64,000 nt of DNA from Nocardioides sp. InS609-2 (lineage in GTDB: Bacteria; Actinomycetota; Actinomycetes; Propionibacteriales; Nocardioidaceae). The stretch covers positions 1,054,001 through 1,118,000 of the forward strand of contig NZ_CP060034.1 in assembly GCF_023208195.1 (NCBI RefSeq). Direction: 5' to 3'. The notes below the pieces were generated by a model. That model did no database searches. It was not told the DNA's origin and saw only the letters and a program-made list of their open reading frames with translations. The position numbers were made by a program, and so were the translations under genes. This document shows, piece after piece, positions 44,035 to 52,037 of the stretch; positions within the stretch are counted from its first letter, which is position 1, and the number at the start of each line of letters is the position of its first letter.

Positions 44035-45126
44035 TCAGTCGAGGACGGCGGCGCGCACCACCATCACGTCGGGCAGGTCGGCGTTGATCTGCTGCCACGA
44101 GCCGCCTTCGTCGGCCGACGCCCACACCCCGCCGTTGCGGCCACCGAAGTAGAGCCCGATCTGCTCGTGGTCATCGGCGCACATCGCGTCGCGCATCACC
44201 GCAGCGTAGTAGTTGTCGGGCAGCGAACCCTCACCCATCGGCGCCCACGAGGACCCGGCGTCGGTGGTGCGGTAGACCCTCGCCTTGCCGTCGACCGGCC
44301 AGCGGGCCCCTGCGTCGGTGATGGGGAAGTTGTACGCCGTGTCGGGCTGGTGCGGGTGCGCGACCATGGCGAAGCCGAACTCGGTGGGCAGGCCGGGTGC
44401 GATGTCGTCCCAGGAGTCGCCGCCGTTGTCGGAGTGGTAGACGCCGCCGTGGTTCTGGAGGAAGAGCTTGTCGGGCGAGCCGGAGTCGCGGGCGACCTTG
44501 TGCACGCACTGGCCGAACTCGGGGTAGAAACGCTCCCCCGGCATGAACTCGGCCTTGACGCCCTTGTTGGCCGGCTCCCAGGTCTCGCCGCCGTCGCTGG
44601 TGCGGTAGACGCCGCCGGTCGAGATGGCAGCGAGCACGGAGCCACCGTCGGTGGGGTGCGGCAGAATCGTGTGGAAGGCCTGCCCGCCGTACCCCTCGTT
44701 CCACTCCTTGCGGTGCGGGTGGTCCCAGAGGCCGCGCACCAAGTCGAAGCGCTCGCCCCCGTCGACCGACTTGAAGATCGCGCCCGGCTCGGTGCCGGCC
44801 CACACGACGCCGTCCTCCACCCCGGGCACCAGCTGCCAGACCCGGGCGAGCGTGGCGCCGGAGTCCTCGGGGAACCGGATCGCGCCGTTGGGGGTCTCGT
44901 CCCACTTCTCGCCGAGGTCGTCGGAGCGCCAGACCTGCGGTCCGAGCCAGCTCGACGCCGCCCCCGCCAGCAGCCGTGGCTTGTCGCCGCGCTGGTCGAC
45001 CATGACGGAGTAGACCTCCTCCATCGGGAAGTGCGGGCCTGTCCACGACCAGTCCTGCCTGGCCTCGTCGGAAGTGCCGATCCAGAGTCCCTTGCGCGTA
45101 CCCACCATCAACATCGTCGTGCTCAT
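44035..45126 (-). CDS. BNR/Asp-box beta-propeller protein (sialidase-like fold)
   Basis: A 363-residue protein with several Asp-box repeats (SxDxGxTW-type): SDDLGEKWDET, SVDGGERFDLV, TSDGGETWEPA, SDNGGDSWDDI, TTDAGSSWAPM, SADEGGSWQQI. About six blades give a beta-propeller similar to exo-sialidases and Vps10-like proteins. No signal peptide is seen, so it is probably cytoplasmic and not a classical sialidase. It lies 12 bp upstream of the SRPBCC gene (same strand) and is divergent from a PadR regulator. Confidence 0.87.
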   Translation of the reverse strand: MSTTMLMVGTRKGLWIGTSDEARQDWSWTGPHFPMEEVYSVMVDQRGDKPRLLAGAASSWLGPQVWRSDDLGEKWDETPNGAIRFPEDSGATLARVWQLVPGVEDGVVWAGTEPGAIFKSVDGGERFDLVRGLWDHPHRKEWNEGYGGQAFHTILPHPTDGGSVLAAISTGGVYRTSDGGETWEPANKGVKAEFMPGERFYPEFGQCVHKVARDSGSPDKLFLQNHGGVYHSDNGGDSWDDIAPGLPTEFGFAMVAHPHQPDTAYNFPITDAGARWPVDGKARVYRTTDAGSSWAPMGEGSLPDNYYAAVMRDAMCADDHEQIGLYFGGRNGGVWASADEGGSWQQINADLPDVMVVRAAVLD

Positions 45127-45164
45127 CAGTCAGTCCCTCTCCGGACGTGAGATCGACCCCTCTA

Positions 45165-45190
45165 TTCCTAAAAGGAACAGTAGTCTGACT
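45165..45190. promoter_or_regulatory. Palindromes in the divergent PadR / propeller promoter region
   Basis: TTCCTAAAAGGAA (45165-45177) is a 13-bp palindrome with 5-bp arms, followed by AGTCTGACT (45182-45190). They lie just before the PadR start (GTG 45193) and upstream of the divergent gene (45126). PadR proteins bind dyads and often autoregulate, so these are candidate operators. Confidence 0.6.
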
Positions 45191-45192
45191 GG

Positions 45193-45741
45193 GTGCCACG
45201 TCAAGACCTTCCGATCACGTCATACGCCCTGCTGGGGCTGCTGACGTTCGGCGACGAGCTGACCGGCTACGAGCTCAAGCAGCGCGCCGACATGACGCTG
45301 CGCTTCTACTGGGTCTCCCCCGCGATGAGCCAGGTCTACAGCGAGCTGGCCCGGTTGACCGAGGCCGGACTGGTGCACAAGCTGGGCGAAGGACGCGGCA
45401 CGACGTACCGCATCACCGCCCATGGGCGGCGCGACCTGGCGGCCTGGATGCGCGAGACGCCGGCCGGCTTCCAGGTGCTCAAGCACCCGGTCGCGCTGCG
45501 GCTGCTGCTCGGCCACCTGGTCGACACCGACGACACCCTGGCGATGCTGCGGTCCCACCTCACCGCCCTCGAGGAGGAGCTGTCCGCGCTGAGGGAGGTG
45601 CGCGAGTCACTGCGCGGCGCCGACCATGATGGGGAGGTGTTCCGTCATCCCGCACTCGTCGCCGACTGGGGCCTCGACTACCTCGGCGCCGAGCGCGAGA
45701 TCGTCGCCCGTCTGGTGAAGCGCGTCGAGGCCGGCGAGTGA
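45193..45741 (+). CDS. PadR-family transcriptional regulator
   Basis: A 182-residue regulator. The N-terminal winged helix is typical: LPITSYALLGLLTFGDELTGYELKQRADMTLRFYWVSPAMSQVYSELARLTEAGLVHKLGEGRGTTYRITAHGRRDLAAWM, with the LLL..G..GYEL and P...YP-like blocks. The C-terminal half is the helical dimerisation tail (ALEEELSALREVRESL). GTG 45193 is the only in-frame start with proper length. It likely controls itself and the divergent operon ending with the phosphotransferase. Efflux or stress genes are frequent PadR targets. Confidence 0.9.
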   Translation: MPRQDLPITSYALLGLLTFGDELTGYELKQRADMTLRFYWVSPAMSQVYSELARLTEAGLVHKLGEGRGTTYRITAHGRRDLAAWMRETPAGFQVLKHPVALRLLLGHLVDTDDTLAMLRSHLTALEEELSALREVRESLRGADHDGEVFRHPALVADWGLDYLGAEREIVARLVKRVEAGE

Positions 45742-45750
45742 GCTCCCAGA

Positions 45751-46599
45751 GTGAGTAGGGCGGTCTGGCTGGTCCTCGTCGGCATCGCCTCGGTGCAGCT
45801 GGGGGCGGCGTTCGCCAAGGACCTGTTCGGCACGATCTCGCCCACGGCGCTGGTGTGGCTGCGGCTCGCGGCCAGCGCGCTCATTCTCGTGGCCATCGCT
45901 CGACCGCGGCTGCGCGGCCGCACTCCCCGCGACTGGCAGGTCGTGGTCGGGTTCGCGCTCTCGTTGGGCCTGATGAACTTCGCGATCTACCAGTCGTTCG
46001 CGCGCATCCCGCTCGGCATTGCGGTCACCTTGGAGTTCATCGGCCCGCTGACCCTCGCGGTCGTCGGCTCGCGCCGCGCACGCGACCTCGCCTGGGTCGG
46101 CCTGGCCGGTGTCGGCGTGATGCTGCTCGGTGTCGAACGCACCGACCTGGACCTGGTCGGAGTGCTCTTCGCGCTGCTCGCGGGCGCCGCGTGGTCGGCG
46201 TACATCCTGCTCAGCGCGAGCACCGGCAGCCGCTGGCAGGGCCTCGACGGCCTCGCTGTGGCGTCGGTGATCGCCGCAGTGGTGCTGATGCCGATGGCCC
46301 TCGTCGCCGGGGGTACGACGCTGCTCGAGCCTCGGGTGCTGCTGATCGGCGCGGCAATCGGCGTGCTCAGCTCGGTCATCCCCTACAGCTGCGAGCTTGT
46401 CGCGCTGCGCACGCTGCGCCCCTCGGTCTTCGGGATCCTGATGAGCCTCGAGCCGGCCGCCGCCGCGCTGGCGGCGGCGGCCGTCCTCGGTGAGCTGCTG
46501 TCGGTCTGGCAGTGGCTCGCGATCGTCTGCGTCGTGGTCGCGAGCATCGGCGCGACGCGCACCGGCCGCGCGGTGCAAACCGAACCCGTGCCCAACTGA
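45751..46599 (+). CDS. EamA-family (DMT superfamily) transporter
   Basis: A 282-residue membrane protein with about ten segments and two EamA halves. LVWLRLAASALILVAIARPRLRG, FAIYQSFARIPLGIAVTLEFIGPLTLAVVGSRR and the repeat LRTLRPSVFGILMSLEPAAAALAAAAVLGELLSVWQWLAIVCVVVAS are characteristic; the RIPLGIAVTLEFIGPL stretch resembles RhtA-type homoserine/threonine exporters. GTG 45751 lies 9 bp after the PadR stop, so it is co-transcribed with PadR. Confidence 0.88.
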   Translation: MSRAVWLVLVGIASVQLGAAFAKDLFGTISPTALVWLRLAASALILVAIARPRLRGRTPRDWQVVVGFALSLGLMNFAIYQSFARIPLGIAVTLEFIGPLTLAVVGSRRARDLAWVGLAGVGVMLLGVERTDLDLVGVLFALLAGAAWSAYILLSASTGSRWQGLDGLAVASVIAAVVLMPMALVAGGTTLLEPRVLLIGAAIGVLSSVIPYSCELVALRTLRPSVFGILMSLEPAAAALAAAAVLGELLSVWQWLAIVCVVVASIGATRTGRAVQTEPVPN

Positions 46600-46605
46600 C
46601 CCCTT

Positions 46606-46702
46606 CGTTGAGTTGCGCCTCTGTTCCCGTTCAGTTGCGCCTCGGTTCCGCTTTGATGATGCGGGAGCCGCAACTCAACGGTGCGGGAGGCGCAACTCAA
46701 CG
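46606..46702. repeat. Four-copy inverted repeat GTTGAGTTGCGCCTC
   Basis: Two direct copies (CGTTGAGTTGCGCCTC at 46606-46621; CGTTCAGTTGCGCCTCG at 46629-46645) and two inverted copies (GAGCCGCAACTCAACG at 46665-46680; GAGGCGCAACTCAACG at 46687-46702) fill the gap between the EamA and convergent PhoD genes. The array could fold into one long hairpin. It does not resemble the GGTCTCGATACGC family. Confidence 0.75.
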
Positions 46703-46703
46703 A

Positions 46704-48368
46704 TCAGTGACCCGTTTCGGCCTCGATCGTGTCGGCGATGATCTGCTCGTCGCTGCGCGGCGCCCGACGGGTGAGCGTCGTGGGCAGCGGGTTGTCGGCC
46801 ACCTTGCGCATCCCCCGCACGCCGCTGTCGATCACGAACGTCGCCCGCGTGAACGCGGCCGCCTCCCCCGACCGGACCTCGGGGATGCAGCGGAAGTCGG
46901 CGGTGAACGACTCCGGCGTGATCGTGGTGTTCACGTAGCCGCGCAGGTTGGTCCAGAACGTCAGGTTCGGGTTCTGCGCCGCCCAGGGGTGCCTGCCGGT
47001 CGGCTGGTCGTAGCCGTTGCCGCCCGACGTGATCGACGAGCAGACGAACTCCTCGCCCAGCACCGGTGACGCGGCGTCGTTCCAGTCGGTGAGCACGTTG
47101 GAGCCCCAGTGGGCGTGTACGTCGCCGGTCAGCACGATCGGGTTGCGCACCCCGGCGTCGACCCAGGACCGGACGACCCGGTCGCGCGCGGCCGGGTAGC
47201 CGTCCCAGGAGTCCATCGAGACGGTGTTGTCGGGCGTGATCGTGCTGTCACGTCGGCCGAAGAAGACCTGCTGGCCGAGCACGTCCCAGGTCTGCGTCGA
47301 GGAGCGGAAGCCGTCGGCGAGCCACTGCTCCTGCGCCGCGCCGGGCAGGGAGCGCTCGGGCGCCGCGGCCTCGGGGCAGTCGTCGTACCCGTCGCCACAG
47401 GCCTGGTCGTCGCGGTACTGCCGGGTGTCGAGCATGTGGAAGTTGGCCAACGAGCCCCACTGGAGCCGGCGGTAGACCTGGATGTCCGGCCCGTTCGGCA
47501 ACGAGGTACGACGCAGCGGCATGTTCTCGTAGTAGGCACGGAACGCCGCGGCTCGGCGGTCCATGAAGCCGGGCACGGACGCAGCGTTCTCGGGGATCTC
47601 GTCGGCCCAGTTGTTGTCGACCTCGTGGTCGTCGAACACGACCAGCCACGGGGCGACCGCATGCGCCGCCTGCAGGTCGGGGTCGGTCTTGTACTGAGCC
47701 AGCCGCTGGCGGTAGCCCGCGAGGCTGACTGTCTCGGGACCCTCGTGGTCGCGCACGTTGCCGCCGGGCGCGACGTAGGACCCCTTCCGGTACTCGTACT
47801 GGTAGTCCCCGAGGTGGAGCACAAGGTCGGGCTGGTCCTCGGCGAGGCGGCGGTAGGCGGTGAAGAGGCCGTGCTCGAACTGCGAGCACGAGGCGAAGGC
47901 CATCGAGAGCGCCGCCGGGGTGCTGTGCAGCGCGGGCGCCGTACGAGTGCGACCGCTGGTAGAGAGATGGCGGCCGAGCCGGAACCGGAAGAAGTACTCC
48001 GTGCCCGACGCCAGGCCGGCGACCTCGACATGGACGGCATGGCCGAGCTCGGGCCCGGTGCGGGCCGCCCCGGCACGTACGACGCGGCGGAAGCGCTCGT
48101 CTGTCGCCACCTGCCACGAGACGATCTGGCGGGCCGACGGCATACCGCCCAGGCCGTCCTCCGCGAGCGGCTCGGGGGCCAGCCGGGTCCAGATCACGAA
48201 GCCGTCGGGCAAGGGGTCGCCGCTCGCGACACCGAGGGTGAAGGGGTTGGTCCTCGGCGTCGACGCCGCCGCCGAGGGGCGCTGGTCGAGGATGGTGCCT
48301 GCGCCGACGAGGGCGACGCCGCTGGTCATGATGCCGGTCTTGATGATGCTTCGACGAGTTGTGTCCAT
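46704..48368 (-). CDS. phoD: Alkaline phosphatase D
   Basis: A 554-residue secreted phosphodiesterase/phosphatase of the PhoD family. It has a Tat signal (MDTTRRSIIKTGIMTSG), an N-terminal domain (NPFTLGVASGDPLPDGFVIWTRLAPEPL) and a calcineurin-like metal centre: HLGDYQYEYR, FDDHEVDNNW, PIVLTGDVHAHWG. This set ligates Fe/Ca. It releases phosphate from phosphodiesters and is typically Pho-regulated; no Pho box was recognised. Its 5' end is divergent from the DUF402 gene at 48474. Confidence 0.95.
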   Translation of the reverse strand: MDTTRRSIIKTGIMTSGVALVGAGTILDQRPSAAASTPRTNPFTLGVASGDPLPDGFVIWTRLAPEPLAEDGLGGMPSARQIVSWQVATDERFRRVVRAGAARTGPELGHAVHVEVAGLASGTEYFFRFRLGRHLSTSGRTRTAPALHSTPAALSMAFASCSQFEHGLFTAYRRLAEDQPDLVLHLGDYQYEYRKGSYVAPGGNVRDHEGPETVSLAGYRQRLAQYKTDPDLQAAHAVAPWLVVFDDHEVDNNWADEIPENAASVPGFMDRRAAAFRAYYENMPLRRTSLPNGPDIQVYRRLQWGSLANFHMLDTRQYRDDQACGDGYDDCPEAAAPERSLPGAAQEQWLADGFRSSTQTWDVLGQQVFFGRRDSTITPDNTVSMDSWDGYPAARDRVVRSWVDAGVRNPIVLTGDVHAHWGSNVLTDWNDAASPVLGEEFVCSSITSGGNGYDQPTGRHPWAAQNPNLTFWTNLRGYVNTTITPESFTADFRCIPEVRSGEAAAFTRATFVIDSGVRGMRKVADNPLPTTLTRRAPRSDEQIIADTIEAETGH

Positions 48369-48473
48369 GGGCCACTGTCATCAGCCGCGGACAACGCCCG
48401 GCCGACTCCTCGCCAACCGCCCGGTGACGTGCGGGTGACCACCCCGCGACATACGTGACTAACCTCGTCGCCT

Positions 48474-49013
48474 ATGCAGCCGCGCTACCAGCCAGGGACC
48501 ACGATCCGCCGCTGTGAGGTCCTGCACGGCCAACTCTGGATGGAGCACCCCGTCACGGTCGTGGCCGATGACGGCGACGTGCTCGCCGTACTCCTCGAGC
48601 CGGGGTCGACGTTCGTCTTCCCTGGGCATCCGTTCGGGCCGCACCCTTGGGGCGCGCACGAGCAGTGGGGCGCCTCGATCGTGCTGCAGCTGTTGCGGGC
48701 GGGCGACAAGTACGGCGTGTGGAAGTTCTACGAGACCGATGGCACGTTCCGTCACTGGTACGTCAACTTCGAGGCGCCGATCGTGCGCCACGACGACGGC
48801 TTCGACACCGACGACTACGGCCTCGACCTGATCGTGCACCCCGACGGCCGTCGGGAGTGGAAGGACGTCGAGCACCTCAACGCCCAGATGACGCAGGGCC
48901 GCATCACGCTCGAGACGGTCGGTGAGGTCCTCGCGGCCGCCGAGGACGTGATCGGCCTGCTCGACGAAGATGAACGCTGGTGGGCGCCCTGGGACGACTG
49001 GACGCCAGCCTGA
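48474..49013 (+). CDS. DUF402 domain protein
   Basis: A 179-residue protein of the DUF402/FomD-like fold. RRCEVLHGQLWMEHPVTVVADDGDVLAVLLEPGSTFVFP starts the beta-barrel; WKFYETDGTFRHWYVNFEAPIVRHDDGFDTDDYGLDLIVHPDGRREWKDV carries the most conserved motif (YVN...D..LD....PDG). Some relatives are nucleoside-phosphate phosphatases, but this one has no context for that. It starts 105 bp from the divergent phoD. Confidence 0.88.
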   Translation: MQPRYQPGTTIRRCEVLHGQLWMEHPVTVVADDGDVLAVLLEPGSTFVFPGHPFGPHPWGAHEQWGASIVLQLLRAGDKYGVWKFYETDGTFRHWYVNFEAPIVRHDDGFDTDDYGLDLIVHPDGRREWKDVEHLNAQMTQGRITLETVGEVLAAAEDVIGLLDEDERWWAPWDDWTPA

Positions 49014-49048
49014 CCGAATCCATGCGGGTGCTCGGGCACAATCGAGGC

Positions 49049-49978
49049 ATGTCTGCACCTGTCACCGACGACTCCGTCACGACCGACGCCTCCCTCGGCT
49101 TCGAGGAGGTCCGGGCCGACGACGGCACCCACCTGCGCGCCTGGACCAACGACCCGGAGGGGGTGATCAGTGCCGCCGGGGGCCCGACGGTGCTGCTGTG
49201 CAACGGGCTGGGCACCAACCCGTGGGCCTGGCCGGCGCTGCTCGACCCGAACTGCGGCGTACGCGTCGTGTCGTGGAACCACCGCGGCACCGGCGGTTCC
49301 GACCGTCCGGCCGACCCGCAGCGCGTGGGCATCGAGGACTTCGTGAGCGACGCGCTGTCGGTGCTCGACCACTTCGGTCTCGACCGGGTGGTGGTCCTGG
49401 GCTGGTCGATGGGTGTCAACACGGCGTTCGAGCTGGCGCTGCGCAACCCGGAGCGCGTCGCGGGCATCTTCGCCGTCGCGGGCGTGCCGGGCGACACGTT
49501 TGCCACGATGCTCGGCCCGCTGCGCCTGCCCGGCCGGCTTGCCCACCACCTCGCTGTCGGCATCGCGAGGACCGTGCGTCCGGCGGGGTGGGCGCTCACC
49601 CCGATCACCTCGCGGCTGCCCATCGGAGCCAACGTCATCCGCGTGCTCTCGCACACCGGCTTCATGCTGCCGGTGGCTGACATCGAGGTAACCGCGCGGG
49701 CGGTGCGCGAGTTTCTCACCACCCCCGTCGGTTGGTACCTCCACCTCGCCCTGCGCACCTCCGAGCACGCCCGCGTCTCGCTCTCGAAGATCGACGTGCC
49801 GGCGTTCTTCGTCGCCGGCCGCTGGGACGTCCTGGCCGGTTCCCGCGACATGGCCAGCGCGGCCGAGCGGCTGAAGGAGTCGACGTACGTCGAGCTCAGG
49901 GGCAGCCACTTCCTGTCGCTCGAGCAGCCAGAAGTGGTCCACGGACTGCTGCTGGAGTTCCTCGAGCGAGTCGGCTGA
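49049..49978 (+). CDS. Alpha/beta hydrolase
   Basis: A 309-residue alpha/beta-hydrolase. LLCNGLGTNPWAWPALLD gives the oxyanion HG-like region, VVVLGWSMGVNTAFELAL the nucleophile elbow (GWSMG), and the C-terminal DVPAFFVAGRWDVLAG / ELRGSHFLSLEQPEVV the acid and His. No signal peptide. ATG 49049 was chosen; an in-frame ATG at 49022 is an alternative. Its stop overlaps the next start by TGATG, so it is coupled to the sugar dehydrogenase lipoprotein. Substrate unknown. Confidence 0.87.
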   Translation: MSAPVTDDSVTTDASLGFEEVRADDGTHLRAWTNDPEGVISAAGGPTVLLCNGLGTNPWAWPALLDPNCGVRVVSWNHRGTGGSDRPADPQRVGIEDFVSDALSVLDHFGLDRVVVLGWSMGVNTAFELALRNPERVAGIFAVAGVPGDTFATMLGPLRLPGRLAHHLAVGIARTVRPAGWALTPITSRLPIGANVIRVLSHTGFMLPVADIEVTARAVREFLTTPVGWYLHLALRTSEHARVSLSKIDVPAFFVAGRWDVLAGSRDMASAAERLKESTYVELRGSHFLSLEQPEVVHGLLLEFLERVG

Positions 49979-51120
49979 TGCGCCGACGCGGCGTCGTACT
50001 CCTTGCGGGTCTCGTGAGTACGACGCTGCTGGCGTCGTCCTGCTCCGGCGAGCCCAACACGGGCGACCCCACCGTCACCGCCAGCCCGGGTGCATCCGAG
50101 GCGCCGGCGGCCCCAGCTGCTTCGGATTCGCCCGCACCCACACCTGCATCGGGACCTCCGAAGGTCACGGGCACCATCGCGGAGGGCCTGGCGGTGCCGT
50201 GGGGCATCGCGTTCCTGCCCGACGGCACGGCGCTCGTGACCGAACGGGACACCGAGCGCGTGCTGCTCGTGCCCGGCGACGGCACCGTCGAGGAGGTCGG
50301 CACCATCGAGTCCGCGGCTCCCGAAGGCGAGGGCGGCCTGATGGGCGTCGCGGTCTCGCCCGACTTCGCGACCGACCAGACCGTCTTCTTCTACCTCACG
50401 ACCGCCGACGACAACCGCATCGTGCGCGCGACGTACGACGGCACCGCGCTCTTTGACGTCGAGCCGATCTTCACCGGCATCCCGAAGGGGTTCATCCACG
50501 ACGGCGGCCGGCTGGCGTTCGGGCCCGACGGGTTCCTCTATGCGTCCACCGGCGAGACCGGCGACGGCGATCTCGCCCAGGACCGCGACTCGCTGGGCGG
50601 CAAGATCCTGCGGCTCACGCCGTCCGGGGATCCCGCGCCGGGCAACCCCGATGGCTCGGCGATCTGGAGCCTCGGGCACCGCAACGTGCAGGGGCTGGCG
50701 TTCGACGACGGCGACCGCTTGTGGGCGAGCGAGTTCGGCGACTCGACGTGGGACGAGCTCAACCTGATCGAGAAGGACGCCAACTACGGCTGGCCCGAGG
50801 TCGAGGGCCGCGCCGACAACGGCGGCACCGGCTTCGTCGACCCGCAGGTGGTGTGGCATACGAGCGAGGCGTCACCCTCGGGGCTGGCCTGGCTCGACGG
50901 CTCGCTGTGGCTCGGCGCCTTGCGCGGCGCGCGGCTATGGAAGGTGCCCGTCGACGGCGAGCGGGCCGGGACGCCGCGCGACTTCTTCGTAGGCGACTAC
51001 GGCCGGCTGCGCACCGTCGTCGCCGCCCCCGACGGCACGCTGTGGGTGACCACGTCGAACAAGGACGGGCGGGGGAATCCGGCTCCTGAGGACGACCGGA
51101 TCCTGCAGGTCACGCCGTAG
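49978..51120 (+). CDS. PQQ-dependent sugar dehydrogenase-like (GSDH) lipoprotein
   Basis: A 380-residue exported beta-propeller. A signal peptide leads to a lipobox-like LASSC near residue 23, followed by a low-complexity Ala/Pro/Ser linker (about 30 residues). The propeller has family landmarks: LAVPWGIAFLPDGTALVTERDTERV, GEGGLMGVAVSPDFATDQTVFFYLTT, HDGGRLAFGPDGFLYASTGETGD, LGGKILRLTPSGDPAPGNP, GHRNVQGLAFD, SEFGDSTWDELNLIEKDANYGWPEVEG. These match the glucose/sorbosone dehydrogenase family. No PQQ synthesis genes are in the window. Confidence 0.9.
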   Translation: MRRRGVVLLAGLVSTTLLASSCSGEPNTGDPTVTASPGASEAPAAPAASDSPAPTPASGPPKVTGTIAEGLAVPWGIAFLPDGTALVTERDTERVLLVPGDGTVEEVGTIESAAPEGEGGLMGVAVSPDFATDQTVFFYLTTADDNRIVRATYDGTALFDVEPIFTGIPKGFIHDGGRLAFGPDGFLYASTGETGDGDLAQDRDSLGGKILRLTPSGDPAPGNPDGSAIWSLGHRNVQGLAFDDGDRLWASEFGDSTWDELNLIEKDANYGWPEVEGRADNGGTGFVDPQVVWHTSEASPSGLAWLDGSLWLGALRGARLWKVPVDGERAGTPRDFFVGDYGRLRTVVAAPDGTLWVTTSNKDGRGNPAPEDDRILQVTP

Positions 51121-51227
51121 GTGGTCCCGCAGCGATACCCGGCTGACCGGGTGTCCCGTCGCCTCGGCGTCGTTGCAACGCACACACAGCGTCGGGAACG
51201 ACGCCAGAGCCCGGGTACGACGAGCCC

Positions 51228-52037
51228 TCAGCGCTGCTCCACGACCACCCGCCGCGACGCCCGCCGCAGGGTGCTGAGGATCGCCGGGCCGAGCACGATC
51301 AGCATCAGCGCGGTGGTGACCGCCCGGCCGGTGTCCCAGCTGCCGGTGGACGTCAGCAGCGTGTAGACACCGAAGCGTTGCAGGTTCTCCACCAGTGGCG
51401 CGCCGGCGACGAACGACAGCCCGCCCTCGTGCCCGGGCACGACGATGCCGAGGGTGAAGGGCCAGCTGGAAAGGTTCATCAGCAGGCCGAACGCGTACGC
51501 CGACACGACGCCGTACACGACCAGCACCGCGATCTCGGCGCGACCGGTGAAGCGACGCGGCAGGAACCCGGCACCCATGCCGATCCACGCCGACACCAGC
51601 ATCTGGAACGGCAGCCACGGGCCGACGCCGGCGGTCATCAGGGCGCTCGCGAAGAGCGACGTACAGCCCAGCGCGAAGCCGAACCCCGGCCCGAACACCC
51701 GACCGGCCAGGATCAGCAGGAAGAACACCAGCTCGATGCCGGCGGTGCCCGCGCCGAGCCCGCGCAGGATCGCGTTCACGGCGCTCAGCACGCCGAGGAT
51801 CGCCAGCACGCGCGCGTCCATGCCGCCCTCGGAGAACTCCGCGAGCACCACCACGATCACCAGGGGCAGCAGCGCCAGGAAGATGAACGGGGGGTCGATC
51901 CGCGCGTTCTCGGGCACCCGCACCAGCAGTGGCCAGGCCAGCATCATCAGGCCGGCGACGGAGGCGACGGAGAGTACGACGACCGACCGGGCCCGCAGCG
52001 GCACGGCCCGGAGCGCGAGCTGCCCGGACTCACCCAT
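51228..52037 (-). CDS. ECF transporter S component, candidate cobalamin-binding membrane subunit
   Basis: A 269-residue membrane protein with about seven hydrophobic segments; the N-terminal hydrophobic region is followed by ILGVLSAVNAILRGLGAGTAGIELVFFLLILAGRVFGPGFGFALGCTSLFASALMTAGVGPWLPFQMLVSAWIGMGAGFLP, the substrate-specific S-component pattern. It is the last gene of the operon and overlaps the fused ATPase by 8 bp. The cobalamin riboswitch at the operon head makes B12 or a B12 precursor the probable ligand. The ligand is inferred, not read from the sequence. Confidence 0.82.
   Translation of the reverse strand: MGESGQLALRAVPLRARSVVVLSVASVAGLMMLAWPLLVRVPENARIDPPFIFLALLPLVIVVVLAEFSEGGMDARVLAILGVLSAVNAILRGLGAGTAGIELVFFLLILAGRVFGPGFGFALGCTSLFASALMTAGVGPWLPFQMLVSAWIGMGAGFLPRRFTGRAEIAVLVVYGVVSAYAFGLLMNLSSWPFTLGIVVPGHEGGLSFVAGAPLVENLQRFGVYTLLTSTGSWDTGRAVTTALMLIVLGPAILSTLRRASRRVVVEQR

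Noticed and set aside
44035..45126. Secreted sialidase virulence or glycan enzyme
   Set aside because: Asp-box repeats are present, but there is no signal peptide and no clear Arg triad of sialidases, so only the propeller fold is claimed.
48904..50859. 651-codon minus-strand frame opposite the hydrolase and sugar dehydrogenase
   Set aside because: Antisense to two well-supported genes with conserved motifs; no domain signature of its own.
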